NCBI GenBank assembly: GCA_963829725.1 | Contig: CAWHJW010000012.1 | Coordinates: 186,001-250,000 of the forward strand | DNA from: RYN-230 sp963829725 | GTDB lineage: Bacteria; Actinomycetota; Actinomycetes; Streptosporangiales; Streptosporangiaceae | Direction: 5' to 3' | Length of the DNA stretch: 64,000 bases | Shown here: positions 1-9,275 of the stretch, piece by piece | Numbering within the stretch: position 1 is the stretch's first letter | Layout of the letters: every line of letters begins with the position of its first letter | Program-made: the position numbers and the translations under genes | Notes under the pieces: generated by a model | Told to the model about the DNA's origin: nothing | Seen by the model: the letters and a program-made list of their open reading frames with translations, nothing else | Databases searched by the model: none

Positions 1-2
1 GG

Positions 3-461
3 GCCCGCGGGGATGAGAAGATCCTGTCCGGGAACGTCCAGCTGGCCATGAGTCACGTGGTGCCCGACCTGGTGCAGAAGGTCCTCAAGGGGCAGGACCC
101 GGTGCATCTGCTCGGCGACGGCAGCCAGGTGCGGCACTACACCTACGGCGGTGACCTCGCCCGCGGCATCGTCGACACGCTGGAGCATCCCGGGGCGCTG
201 AACGAGGACTTCAACCTGTCCACCGCGGAATCCACCACCGTCCAGGAACTGGCCGAGGTGATCTGGGCGAAGATCAAGGGCCCCGGCGTGCCGCTGCGCG
301 TGGTGCATGACGACCCGTTCACCCATGACGTGCAGCGCCGCGTGCCGGCCACCGAGAAGGCGAAGCGGGTCCTCGGGTTCGAGGCGACGACCTCGCTCTC
401 GGTCATGCTCGATGAGGTCATCCCGTGGATCCGGCAGGCCATCGAGGCCGGCACCCTCTGA
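3..461 (+). CDS. NAD-dependent epimerase/dehydratase, C-terminal part
   Basis: The reading frame is open from the left edge of the window, so the N-terminal Rossmann domain with the NAD-binding and YxxxK motifs lies outside. What remains (about 150 residues) is the substrate-binding half of an extended short-chain dehydrogenase. LLGDGSQVRHYTYGGDLARG is the conserved G-DG-Q-R-Y-V-DLA segment of nucleotide-sugar epimerases, followed by NLSTAE and VQELAEVIW. The end, VLGFEATTSLSVMLDEVIPW, matches the usual LGF-P-T-L-EGL-TI-W tail. It probably acts on a nucleotide sugar in the cytoplasm; the substrate cannot be told from this half. The first ATG inside the frame (position 48) is internal, not the true start. 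Confidence 0.85.
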   Translation, partial: ARGDEKILSGNVQLAMSHVVPDLVQKVLKGQDPVHLLGDGSQVRHYTYGGDLARGIVDTLEHPGALNEDFNLSTAESTTVQELAEVIWAKIKGPGVPLRVVHDDPFTHDVQRRVPATEKAKRVLGFEATTSLSVMLDEVIPWIRQAIEAGTL

Positions 462-478
462 CCGGCCCGGGTTGGCGC

Positions 479-1705
479 TCAGCCCAGGTCGCGGCGGATG
501 AGCAGCATCGCGGCGTCGTCGTCCAGGGCGTGCCCGACGTGGCTGAGTACCTCATGCTGCAGCTGGCCGAGCACCTGCTCCGGGTCCTGGCCGCTGCTCA
601 GCGCCTGGCAATGGGATAGCGGGAAGAACTCGCCGAGCTTGTCCCGGGCCTCACTGACGCCATCGGTGTACAGCAGGAGCTGGTCTCCCGGGCTGAACGC
701 GAGCGTGGCCACCTCACGGGGAAAGCGGGCCAGGTGCGCCAGGCCGAGCGGCAGGCCGGGCACGGCCGGCTCGACGAAGGCGCCCATGCCCCCGGCGATC
801 AGGAGCGGCGGGGGATGACCGCAGCTCAGCAGCTGGACCTTGGACCCGTCCGGGGCCACCTGGACCAGCAGCGCCGTCACGAATTGCTCGGCGTTCAGCT
901 GGCGGCCGAGGCGCAGCTCGATCCGCTCCGCGATTCGCTGCAGGTCCGCCGTATCGTACGCGACCTCGCGGAAAGCGCTGAGCACGATCGCCGCCGTCTT
1001 GACCGCGATCAGGCCCTTGCCCTGGACGTCGCCTACGATGATCCGGCAGCCGTCCAGCGTGTTCACCACCCCGTACAGGTCACCGCCGATCTGTGCCCGC
1101 GACGTGGCCGACATGTAGCGCACGGCCAACCGGACCGGGCCGAGCTGATGCGGGACCGGCCCGAGCAGCACCTGCTGGGCCACCTCGGCGATAGCCCTGA
1201 CCTCGGCGAGTTCCTTCTCCCGGCGCTGCCGGACGGTGGTGGCGATCACCGCGGCCACGGTCACCCCGACGACCGCGGCCGAGTCGCGCGCGTAATCACC
1301 CCAGCTGCTGATGACCTGGTCGGCGGCAAGCGCCGCGCATACCAGCAGGGCGACCACCCCGGCGGTCAGCGTCTTGCGCAGCCCGCCGGATACCGCGGCG
1401 AACGCGGGGCCGACGGCCAGCAGCGGTAGCACCCCGGCTTCCGGGCCGGCCATCACCGCGGCGATGGCCACCCCGCCGATGATCAGGAATGGCAGCATGT
1501 CCAGGCCGCGCTGCACGGCGGCCCGGCGGGCAGCGCCCGTCTCGGCCGACGTGACCTGGCCAGCCTTGCCCCGGGTAGCCGGGACGGGCCGGTGCACTCT
1601 GAACAACCCCGTCGTACCCCGAAAAATCGCTGTTCCCCCGAACACCGCGACACCCGCCCCCCGGCAGATGCTGCGATAGCGCACAAATGCTATCAGTCGT
1701 GACAT
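479..1705 (-). CDS. Membrane-anchored SpoIIE-family PP2C serine phosphatase
   Basis: About 408 residues. The N-terminal third holds several hydrophobic segments (MLPFLIIGGVAIAAVMAG, VLPLLAVGPAFAAV, the LTAGVVALLVCAALAA stretch, VVGVTVAAVIATTV). A cytoplasmic SpoIIE/PP2C domain follows, with metal-ligand motifs GGDLYGV and VGDVQGKG, then CGHPPPLL, LLLYTDGVSEARD and DDDAAMLLI. Such proteins dephosphorylate anti-sigma antagonists in partner-switching stress pathways. No anti-sigma partner lies nearby, so the target is unknown. I chose the ATG at 1705 (preceded by GGACACGAG); the frame also opens at a GTG at 1756, and an ATG at 1498 just before the first membrane segment is a third option. It is convergent with the epimerase, 17 bases away. 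Confidence 0.88.
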   Translation of the reverse strand: MSRLIAFVRYRSICRGAGVAVFGGTAIFRGTTGLFRVHRPVPATRGKAGQVTSAETGAARRAAVQRGLDMLPFLIIGGVAIAAVMAGPEAGVLPLLAVGPAFAAVSGGLRKTLTAGVVALLVCAALAADQVISSWGDYARDSAAVVGVTVAAVIATTVRQRREKELAEVRAIAEVAQQVLLGPVPHQLGPVRLAVRYMSATSRAQIGGDLYGVVNTLDGCRIIVGDVQGKGLIAVKTAAIVLSAFREVAYDTADLQRIAERIELRLGRQLNAEQFVTALLVQVAPDGSKVQLLSCGHPPPLLIAGGMGAFVEPAVPGLPLGLAHLARFPREVATLAFSPGDQLLLYTDGVSEARDKLGEFFPLSHCQALSSGQDPEQVLGQLQHEVLSHVGHALDDDAAMLLIRRDLG

Positions 1706-1756
1706 CTCGTGTCCGGCACGTCGGCGGACCGGGTGCGGAACAAGGCCTTCAATCAC

Positions 1757-2026
1757 GCTTTGTAACCCTCAGGTCACCTGAATGATACGATGCCGCCCGG
1801 TCTGGCTCTTCTGTGGGGGCACCCCACTTGATGGCACTCCATGGTTGTGATGGTCATGCACATCCGGCTGCACCATACTTCCGTTGATCTAGGGGTTCTG
1901 CGGGGCCGGGGGCGGGGTGCCAGATGTCATGAATCGGCCTTTCCCAGCATCTTGCCGCATCGCCTGCGGGCGCCTTAATCGGGGCAGCTTCCAACGCTAT
2001 CGACCATATTCACTCAGGCCCGATCA
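1757..2026. other. Intergenic, no gene seen
   Basis: About 270 bases between the phosphatase start and the cobO relic. No frame here has a recognisable protein, and I see no RNA gene or strong hairpin. It probably carries the phosphatase promoter. Confidence 0.5.
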
Positions 2027-2563
2027 TTACCTGCGGGTCTCCGCTGCGCGCTGGAACCCCGTGGCGGGGCACCTGGCCGGCTGGCGACGGCGCCCGCCAC
2101 CGCGGCCACGGCCATCACCGTCCGCGGGACCAGCGCCGGCCGGACGTCCGGCGGGATCTGGGCGATCAGCGGGGGTGGCCTCGTCCAGGAGGTAGAACCG
2201 GTAGGTCCCGGCGGCCAGTTCCCGCTTGATGTGCTCCCAGCCCTCGCGGGCGTCGGCGGCATGGTCCGCCTCGGTGCCGTGCTTGCGGATCCAGGACCAG
2301 CCCGCGCGCATCGTGTGCCAGGTGACCGGGCCGCCCTGGCCGGTGCTGGCGTGGACCTCGCCGAGCGCCCGCAGGGCCAGGCCGAACGCGGCCGTGGACT
2401 TCCCCTTCATCTCGCCGGTGTGCGCGATGAGCAGCGGCCGGTCCGCCGCTGCCGGGTTGTCAGGCCATCGCCGGGCACCGCCACCGCCTGATTCTGCGCC
2501 ATCCCCAGAACCCCTGCCGGGGTAGCGACTGACGCGGTGAGTTGTGACCGCTTCAGCGGTCAC
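2027..2563 (-). pseudogene. Decayed corrinoid adenosyltransferase (cobO-like)
   Basis: Residues RPLLIAHTGEMKGKSTAAFG match the P-loop of CobO/BtuR cob(I)yrinic acid a,c-diamide adenosyltransferases. GGPVTWHTMRAGWSW, EADHAADAREGWEHIKREL and YRFYLLDE match the middle of the family. The segment between LALRA and LGEVH (about 25 residues in intact enzymes, carrying the FVK-KWR-GE region) is missing. After YLLDE the frame loses similarity: the usual TYP-K-GW-D-V, DRP and VITGR blocks are gone. The family is about 200 residues, so this copy has an internal deletion and a lost C-terminus and should not be active. The listed start lies inside the inverted repeat at 2533-2574 and is probably not native. 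Confidence 0.75.
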
Positions 2564-2574
2564 AACTCACCGCG
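2533..2574. terminator. Perfect 20-bp inverted repeat, likely terminator
   Basis: CGCGGTGAGTTGTGACCGCT is followed by a two-base TC loop and its exact complement. It begins 14 bases past the end of the aldo/keto reductase on the minus strand, where a terminator is expected. There is no T-run, which is usual in GC-rich actinomycetes. A protein-binding site is the alternative, because a two-base loop is tight for an RNA hairpin. Confidence 0.6.
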
Positions 2575-2587
2575 CAGGCGGACGGCG

Positions 2588-3454
2588 TCAGCGGCCGACG
2601 GTGATGGCGTCGGTGATGGAATTGAACTCTTCCGGGGTGAGCTCGAGGCTCGCGGCCGCGATGTTGTCCGCCACGTGCTCGGGCGACCCGGAGCCGGGGA
2701 TCGGCATGATCTGCGGGGAGTGGGCCAGCAGCCAGGCCAGCGCGATCTGCCGCTCGCTGACGCCGAGCCGCTTCGCGGCGCTGAGCACCGGCACGATCCG
2801 GTCGGTCTCCTGGATCGGCGCCCACGGCAGGAACGCGAGGCTTTCCTGGCCGCACAGGTCCACGACCGGCTCGGAGGACCGGTCACTCACGTTGTAGCGG
2901 TTCTGCACCGAAACCACGGGGACGATCCGCTGGGCCTCCTGGACCTGCTCGGCGGAGAAGTTGGACACCCCGATGTGCCGGACCTTGCCCGCGTCCTTCA
3001 ACTCGGCCAGGGCGCCGATGGAATCGGCCAGGGGCACATTGGGGTCGGGCGCGTGGAACTGGTAGAGCGGGATCTGCTCGAGCCTCAGCCTCCGCAGGCT
3101 GCCCTCGCATGCCTCGCGCAGGTGCTCCGGCCGGCCATCCCGGTCCCAGCGGTTCGGCCCGGGGCGCACCAGGCCGCCCTTGGTCGCGATGACCAGGTCC
3201 GCGGGGTAGGGGTACAGGGTCTCGGCGATCAGGATCTCGCTGACCTCCGGGCCGTAGGAGTCGGCGGTGTCGATGAAGTTGACGTCCAGTTCCAGCGCCC
3301 GGCGCAGCGCCGCCTTGGCCTGGTCCCGGTCCGGCGGGTCGCCCCAGATGCCCGGTCCGGTGATCCGCATGGCGCCATAGCCCATCCGGTTCACCGTGAG
3401 GTCGCCGCCAATGTCGATGGTGCCGGCCGCCGTGGCCGTCGGTTGGCTGGTCAT
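2588..3454 (-). CDS. Aldo/keto reductase
   Basis: A 288-residue NADPH-dependent oxidoreductase of the AKR superfamily. The start is fixed by GGCGAGGAGGATGTC directly upstream of the ATG at 3454. Family signatures are clear: MGYGAMRI at the barrel start, FIDTADSYGPEVSE carrying the catalytic Asp and Tyr, VIATKGG with the catalytic Lys, LYQFHAPD with the catalytic His, IGVSNFSAEQ, and IPIPGSGSPEHVADN for cofactor binding. The length suits the bacterial clade that reduces small aldehydes and ketones. It stands alone: the downstream neighbour is the cobO relic beyond a strong hairpin, and the upstream neighbours run the other way. The substrate cannot be inferred. Confidence 0.92.
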   Translation of the reverse strand: MTSQPTATAAGTIDIGGDLTVNRMGYGAMRITGPGIWGDPPDRDQAKAALRRALELDVNFIDTADSYGPEVSEILIAETLYPYPADLVIATKGGLVRPGPNRWDRDGRPEHLREACEGSLRRLRLEQIPLYQFHAPDPNVPLADSIGALAELKDAGKVRHIGVSNFSAEQVQEAQRIVPVVSVQNRYNVSDRSSEPVVDLCGQESLAFLPWAPIQETDRIVPVLSAAKRLGVSERQIALAWLLAHSPQIMPIPGSGSPEHVADNIAAASLELTPEEFNSITDAITVGR

Positions 3455-3626
3455 GACATCCTCCTCGCCGTTTGCTCCAGCTTTCCAGCCGCCGCCGGCC
3501 GGGCCGCAGCGGGGTGACCGTTGTCCGGTAGGCCCACGCTGACCAGGACGTTCCATTGGCAGTTACTTAGGGTAAGCAGATAGTGATCGTCAGTAATTGG
3601 ACGTGGCTGCGCGGAGATGAGGCGGG

Positions 3627-3911
3627 ATGGCTGAGGCCGGGGTTTGCCCGCCGGGCCAGGCGGACATCGCTGTGCTGGCCCGGGTCCCCGGGATCGCCCT
3701 GTCTGCCTACCCGCCCGAGCACGTGGCCCGGTCGGTGCCCGCGAACCTGCGGGCCGCCGTCCGCTGGGAATGCCGGGACCTGGTCCGTGATCCAGCCCCG
3801 GCCGGGCTGTTCGACCTCGTGCTGTGCCGCAACGTCGCCATCTACCTGGCGGCGGGAGCGCAGCACGCCCCGCACGCCTACCGGAAAGAGGCTGCATGCG
3901 GGGCAGCCTGA
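3627..3911 (+). pseudogene. CheR methyltransferase C-terminal fragment
   Basis: A 94-residue open frame whose middle, DLVLCRNVAIYLAAGA, is the C-terminal motif of CheR-type protein-glutamate methyltransferases (FDL-LCRNV-IYF). WECRDLV before it fits the DL motif. The SAM-binding N-terminal two thirds of the roughly 270-residue family are absent, and after the motif the frame ends in unrelated sequence. Its last 16 bases overlap the start of the histidine kinase. CheR domains are often found next to multi-sensor kinases, so this looks like the stub of a former neighbour. No in-frame Shine-Dalgarno is evident, and I do not expect a functional product. Confidence 0.6.
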
Positions 3912-6805
3912 CGGCCCGGGCCGCCGCCGCCGTGGCCTTGCTGGCCGTGCTGATCATCGGCGGGTTCCTCCTGGTGATCGACGGAATCCAGCGGCTGGAC
4001 AGCGCCCAGACCAGCAGTGACCGGGCGCTGGCGGTGGTGTCGGCCGGGAGCACGCTGGAGAACACCGTGCTGGATATGCAGTCGGGCGTGCGCGGGTTCG
4101 TGGACACCGGAGACCGGGCCGGGCTGCAGGACTTCCGGAAGGCCGTCACGGACTACCCGGGGCAGGCGCGGACGCTGGGCCTGCTGACCAGGGCGCAGCC
4201 AGCACTACACGCCCAGGTGGCAGCGATCAGCGCGGCCATCGCCGGGTACGTTCGCGGCTGGGCCACGCCGGTGACCCGCCTCGGCCAGTCCAACCGGGCC
4301 GCGGCGGAGCGCGCCCTGGCAGCGGGCACCGGCCGCAGGCTGGTCAACGGGATCCGGCAGCGGCTCACCCGGCTGAACCGGGCCCAGCTGACGATGCAGG
4401 CGGGCCAGTGGGCCCGCGCGCGGCACACCGCCACGGTCACCCTGGTTCTCGGCGGCGCCGGGCTGGCGGCCTGCCTGCTGGTCCTGGCCGGGTTCGTCGT
4501 CTCGGCCCAGCTGGCCATCGGCCGCCCGGTGCGCAGGCTGCAGGGCGCGGCACGGCGGGTCCGCGAGGGCGACCTGGCGGCGCGGGTGCCGGCGGGCGGC
4601 ATCCGGGAGGTGGCCGAGCTGGGCGCCGCGTTCAATGCCATGGCGGAGGAACTGGAGGCCGTGCGGAACGAGGTGGAGCAGCAGAACGCGGAGCTGCAGG
4701 GCCAGCAGGCCGAGCTGGCGAGCGCGCTCACCGAAGTGGAACAGCAGCGGGAGCGGGCTGAGGGGGCGCACCGGTTCGCCACTGAACTCGCCGCGCAGAG
4801 CGGGATGGAGGTCATCGCCGGGCTGGCGCTGCGCGAGATCGCCGACCGGGCCCACGCCGAGGTCGGCGCGCTCTACCTGCTGGACGAGCGTTCCGGCCTG
4901 ATCACCTTGCGGGCGAACCGCGGGGCCAGGGCCGGGGACTTCGCTGCCGAGTTCACGGCCAGCGCCGGCCTGGCCGGGCGCGCGGTCACCGAGCAGCGCC
5001 CGGTGACCATCAGCTATCCGGGGACCTCGCTGCGGCTGCCCGGCCTCATCGGTGACCGTGAGGTGCGGCACGAGCTGCACCTGCCGCTGCTGCAGCGCGG
5101 ACGGGCCATCGGGGTGCTCAGCCTCGGCCGGTCCCGCGACACGGAGTTCACCCCCCGGGAGACCGAGACCCTGGCCGAGTTCGCCCAGACCGCCAGCCTG
5201 GCCTGCGCGGAAGCCATGGTGCTGCGCCGGATGGAAGGGCTGGCCGGGGAGCTCCAGGTCGTGATGGACTCGACCGACGAGGGCATCTACCGGCGCGACC
5301 TGGCCGGGCGGATCACCTACATCAACCGGGCCGTGCTGGAGCAGACCGGCTACACGGCCGGCGAGCTGCTGGGCCGGGATGCCCACCACCTGCTGCACCG
5401 CACCCACCTGGACGGGACGGACTACCCGGCCGCCGAGTGCCCGTTTCAGCAGGTGATCGATGACCGGGCCGGCGCCCAGTTCAGCGGCGAGGTGTTCTGG
5501 CGCAAGGACAGCACGCCGTTTCCCATCGACTGCTCGGCCTACCCGTTCTTCGACGGCGACCAGGTCACCGGGATCGTGGTCACCTTCCGCGACATCAGCG
5601 AGCGGAAGATGGCGGACAGCCAGCTGGCCGCCCAGTACCAGGCGGCGCGGGTGCTGGCCGAGGCCGGGTCGCTGGGCGAGGTGCTGCCCCGCCTGCTCGC
5701 GATCTACTGTGAACAGCTCGGCTGGCGGGTCTGCGCGGTGTGGGCCATGGACGACGACGGTGACCTGCTGCGCTGCCAGACCGCGGTGGGCCGCCCTGGG
5801 ACCGAGGAGCAGGTGTCCCTGCTGGACCACGCCACCCTGGCGGCCGGGCACGGGACGGTCGGCCGGGCGTGGCAAGAGGGTGAGCCGGTGCACGAGATTG
5901 GCCCGGCCGGACGGTCATCGGCCGGCCCGGACGGGGCCACGGACGGTGAGCTGGCCGTGCCGTTCCGCCGGAACGGCCAGGTGGTGCGGGTGGTCCAGCT
6001 GCTGGGCCCGGCGCTCCTGGTGACTGACGGGATGATCACCACCATCCAGACGATCGGCGCCCAGGTGGCCCAGTTCACCGAGCGGAAGGAGACAGAGGCG
6101 GCGGCGGCGCTGATGAAGGACCAGTTCGTGGCGACCGTCTCGCATGAGCTGCGGACACCGCTGGCGGCCATGGACGGCTGGCTGCACATCCTGCTGGAGG
6201 GCGAGCCCGGCCCGCTCACCGACGACCAGCGGCGTTTCCTGGGCACGGTGAAGCGGAACAGTGACCGGCTGATGCGCCTGGTCGGCGACCTGCTGCTGAT
6301 CGGGCAGATGGACGCAGGCCGGTTCAGCCTGGACCTCGGTGAGGTGGACATCGCCGAGCTGGTCGGGGAGACGGTGGCCCTGTTCTCCGGGCCGGCCTCG
6401 GAGAAGGGCATCGAGCTGACCGCTAGCAGCGGCCCGACCGCCACGGTGCACGGGGACCGGCTGCGGCTCGGCCAGTTGCTGAGCAACCTCGTATCCAACG
6501 CCATCAAGTTCACTCCGGAGAACGGAACGGTCCAGTTGCGGGTCACGGGGCGGGGCGAGCGGTGCCTGATCGAGGTGACCGACAGCGGCGTCGGGATCCC
6601 GGCCGGGGAGCGCGCTCACCTGTTCGAGCGGTTCTACCGGGCGTCCACCGCGGCCGGCACGGCCGGGACCGGGCTCGGGCTCGCGATCAGCAAGGCCATC
6701 GCGGAGGGGCATGGCGGGACGATCCGGGTGGCCGACGCCGAGGCCGGCGGCACCCGGTTCGTGGTGGAACTCCCGGTCACCGCACGGGCGGAGGCAACGC
6801 TGTGA
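3896..6805 (+). CDS. Multi-sensor histidine kinase (CHASE3-HAMP-GAF-PAS-GAF-HisKA-HATPase)
   Basis: A 969-residue membrane kinase starting at the ATG at 3896. Order: first membrane helix (about 10-32), CHASE3-like extracellular helical region (about 35-180), second membrane helix (about 182-210), HAMP (about 211-262), coiled coil rich in EQQNAELQGQQAEL (to about 305), GAF (about 305-440), PAS (about 455-570, with DEGIYRRDLAGRITYINRAV and TFRDISERK), second GAF (about 580-720), HisKA with SHELRTPL (phospho-acceptor His750), and HATPase with SNLVSNAIKF, DSGVGIP and GTGLGLAISKAI. It should autophosphorylate and pass phosphate to the receiver encoded next, whose GTG overlaps its stop by four bases. 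The ligand of the CHASE3/GAF region is unknown. Confidence 0.93.
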   Translation: MRGSLTARAAAAVALLAVLIIGGFLLVIDGIQRLDSAQTSSDRALAVVSAGSTLENTVLDMQSGVRGFVDTGDRAGLQDFRKAVTDYPGQARTLGLLTRAQPALHAQVAAISAAIAGYVRGWATPVTRLGQSNRAAAERALAAGTGRRLVNGIRQRLTRLNRAQLTMQAGQWARARHTATVTLVLGGAGLAACLLVLAGFVVSAQLAIGRPVRRLQGAARRVREGDLAARVPAGGIREVAELGAAFNAMAEELEAVRNEVEQQNAELQGQQAELASALTEVEQQRERAEGAHRFATELAAQSGMEVIAGLALREIADRAHAEVGALYLLDERSGLITLRANRGARAGDFAAEFTASAGLAGRAVTEQRPVTISYPGTSLRLPGLIGDREVRHELHLPLLQRGRAIGVLSLGRSRDTEFTPRETETLAEFAQTASLACAEAMVLRRMEGLAGELQVVMDSTDEGIYRRDLAGRITYINRAVLEQTGYTAGELLGRDAHHLLHRTHLDGTDYPAAECPFQQVIDDRAGAQFSGEVFWRKDSTPFPIDCSAYPFFDGDQVTGIVVTFRDISERKMADSQLAAQYQAARVLAEAGSLGEVLPRLLAIYCEQLGWRVCAVWAMDDDGDLLRCQTAVGRPGTEEQVSLLDHATLAAGHGTVGRAWQEGEPVHEIGPAGRSSAGPDGATDGELAVPFRRNGQVVRVVQLLGPALLVTDGMITTIQTIGAQVAQFTERKETEAAAALMKDQFVATVSHELRTPLAAMDGWLHILLEGEPGPLTDDQRRFLGTVKRNSDRLMRLVGDLLLIGQMDAGRFSLDLGEVDIAELVGETVALFSGPASEKGIELTASSGPTATVHGDRLRLGQLLSNLVSNAIKFTPENGTVQLRVTGRGERCLIEVTDSGVGIPAGERAHLFERFYRASTAAGTAGTGLGLAISKAIAEGHGGTIRVADAEAGGTRFVVELPVTARAEATL

Positions 6806-7173
6806 CGCAGACCATCCTGGTCGCCGACGATGAGCAGGACATCCGTGAGCTGGTCGCCTACCGGCTGAGCCGGTCCGGCTTCAGCGTGGTCGAGGCGGGT
6901 GACGGCGAGGAGGCGCTCCGGCTCGCCGCCGCGCAGCCGCTGGACATGGCGGTGCTCGACGTGATGATGCCAGGGCTCAACGGCTACCAGGTCACCGAGC
7001 GGCTGCGCGGAAGGCCGGCCACCCAGCAGCTGCCGGTCCTGCTGATGAGTGCCAGCGTGCAGGACTCGGACATCTCGCGCGGCTTCGAGGCCGGCGCCGA
7101 CGATTACCTCACCAAGCCGTTCCACCCCGATGAGCTGGTGGCCCGGGTCCGGGCTGTGCTGGCCCGCCACTGA
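6802..7173 (+). CDS. Single-domain response regulator (CheY-like receiver)
   Basis: A 123-residue stand-alone receiver. The GTG start overlaps the kinase stop in GTGA, which indicates translational coupling and makes this the cognate partner. The acidic pocket is VADDEQD, the phospho-acceptor is Asp53 in VLDVMMPG, the switch Ser is in LLMSAS (about 83), and the conserved Lys is Lys105 in LTKPF. There is no output domain, so it must signal by binding another protein or by passing phosphate on. The fragment of a chemotaxis-type methyltransferase before the kinase hints that the locus was once larger. Confidence 0.93.
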   Translation: MTQTILVADDEQDIRELVAYRLSRSGFSVVEAGDGEEALRLAAAQPLDMAVLDVMMPGLNGYQVTERLRGRPATQQLPVLLMSASVQDSDISRGFEAGADDYLTKPFHPDELVARVRAVLARH

Positions 7174-7189
7174 GCGCGACCTCGACCGC

Positions 7190-9151
7190 GGCGCGCCGTC
7201 CGCCCAGATCAGGGTGCCCTGCTCGTGCGCGGCCGCGGTGCCGCCGGTCACCGGCCGACCGCGGGCACCCCGGCCAGCAGCAACTGCCAGCGGCCGGGCG
7301 GGCCCCCCAACCGAAGCCCGGATCATGTCCCGGTCCCGCGACACGGTGAGGGCGGCGGGCTGGCGCCGCGGGTCGGCCACCGGGACGGTGACCGTCCGGG
7401 CCGCCCCCTCGGGGAGCCGGTACACCTGGAGGGTCACCCCGTCGGCGTAGTTGTAGTCCGGCCGGTCCGCCACGGCCCCGACCGGGATCACCGCGCCGGG
7501 CCGGGCCAGCACCGGGACGCTCATGAAGCCGTGCCGCTCGGCGTGCCAGCGCGGCCCGGTGACCTCCGCGCTGGTCAGCAGGTGCGTCCAGGTGCCCTCC
7601 GGCACGTAGTAGGCGACCTCGCCGGCCGCGTCGAAGCCGGGCATGCCCAGGGACAGCCCGCCGCGCAGGGTCTCGCCCATGCCCGCGAAGGTGCACTCCG
7701 AGTCGCCGCTCCAGTGCACCGGGAACTGCTGTGACCCGGTGGTGGCGGAGCGCGCGAAGACGATCGCCCCGCCCTCGCCGCGGTGCTGGCGGAGCAGTTC
7801 GAAGACGGTCTTGTTGTAGAGGCAGGTGTGGTAGTTGTGCATCCGCTCCGGGTCCGAGCCATCGAAGTAGGTCACGTCGCTGGGGGTCCGCTCGCCGAAG
7901 TCGGACTTGAAGCAGACCACCCCCGCATCGAGCAGCGCGGCCAGCTTGCTGGCGTACCAGTCCCGCGCGTCCGGATTGGTGAAGTCGGCGACCGCCATCC
8001 CCGGCTGCCACCGGTCCCACCGCCAGACATCGCCGCTAGGCCGCCGGAGCAGGTAGCCCTTGGCCATCCCCTGGGCGAACAGCGGCGAGCGCTGGGCGAT
8101 GTAGGGATTGATCCAGACGCAGATCCTCAGCCCGCGCGCTTTCAGCCGCTGCAGCATGCCCCGGGGTCGGGGGAACGTCCGCGAGTCCCACCCGAAGTCG
8201 CACCAGTTGAACTCGCGCAGCCAGAAAGTGTCGAAGTGGAAGACGCGCAGTGGCAGGTCGCGCTAGGCCATGCCCGACACGAAGCTGTAGACCGTGGCCT
8301 CGTCGTAGGAGGTGGTGAAGGAACTGGACAGCCACCGCCCGAACGACCAGGGCGGCAGCCGGGCCGGGCGCCGGTCAGCGCGGTGTACTTGCGCAGGATC
8401 TCCTTGGGTGAGGGCCCGTAGATGACGAAGTACTGCATGGACTGGCCCTCGACGCTGAACTGCACCCGGGACACGGCCTCGGCGGCCACCTCGAACGAGA
8501 CCCGGCCCGGGTGGTTCACGAACACCCCGTACCCGGCGTTGGTCAGGAAGAAGGGCACGTTCTTGTAGGCCCGCTCGCTGGACGTGCCGCCGTCCGCGTT
8601 CCAGATGTCCACCGACTGGCCGTTCTTGACCAGCGGGGCGAAGCGCTCGCCCAGCCCGTACACGAAGTGATCGGTGGCCAGGTCGAGTTGCTCGCGGATG
8701 CAGTGCCGCCCGTCATCGGTGTCGATGATCGCCATCGCCTTGACCGCGCTGCCGGTGAGCCGCCGCCGCCGGCCAGGAAGTCCACCGACCATGGGCCGTC
8801 CCGGCCGGCCCGGGCGGTCAGCGTGCCCGAGGTGAAGGACGCCGCGGCCGCGGTGCAGCACGAGGCGGGCTCGGCGGCCTCGCCGCCCTCGCCGGGCAGC
8901 AACTGGAACTGCGGCTCCCGCGGGATCCCGCCCGCGAAGTGGGTGATCCCGACCCCGGCGACATCAGCCAGCGGGGAGGTGAAGGAAAGCGTGACGGCGG
9001 GCCCGGTGAGCAGGTCCCCGCGGTGCCGGATACGTCTCGTCGGCGCGTAGACCACCAGGGAGCCCGGCGTGGCGGTGGCGTCGAGGACCTCGGCCGGGTG
9101 CCGGGCGTGCACCCCGGGTCGCATCAGCCAGAAGCCGTCACTGAACTTCAT
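7190..9151 (-). pseudogene. Decayed GH31 glycosidase (alpha-xylosidase/YicI-like)
   Basis: Pieces in three frames together resemble a family 31 alpha-glycosidase. The N-terminal domain begins MKFSDGFWLMRPGV at 9151. Then come YGLGERFAPLVKNG and NVPFFLTNAGYGVFVNHP, then the barrel with VFHFDTFWLREFNW, ICVWINPYIAQ, KSDFGERTPSDVTYFDG (nucleophile region) and HWSGDSECTFAGMGETL (acid/base region). Lesions: a frame change near 8770, another near 8375, an in-frame TAG near 8263, and an internal deletion near 7630. The deletion fuses GMPGFDA directly to GEVAYYVPEGTWTHL, removing roughly 90 residues. The last frame runs on antisense into the response regulator. The intact family is 650-770 residues. 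It sits beside a LacI regulator, with a matching operator at its 5' end. Confidence 0.85.
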
Positions 9152-9197
9152 GGAGCGGGTCTGCCTTTCGGTGCGGCGGGCGGGCTGCCTCGGGTGT

Positions 9198-9211
9198 CGA
9201 AGCGCTTCAAC
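9198..9211. promoter_or_regulatory. LacI-family operator upstream of the GH31 gene
   Basis: TCGAAGCGCTTCAA contains the perfect palindrome GAAGCGCTTC with the central CG typical of LacI/GalR operators. It lies about 50 bases before the GH31 start. A near-identical site (10300-10313) precedes the LacI gene. Confidence 0.75.
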
Positions 9212-9275
9212 GCTGGGTGAGAGTCATGGCTGCCTCCGTTCCTGGTGTCCGTGCCCGGCCGGCCCGGGCGGCCGC

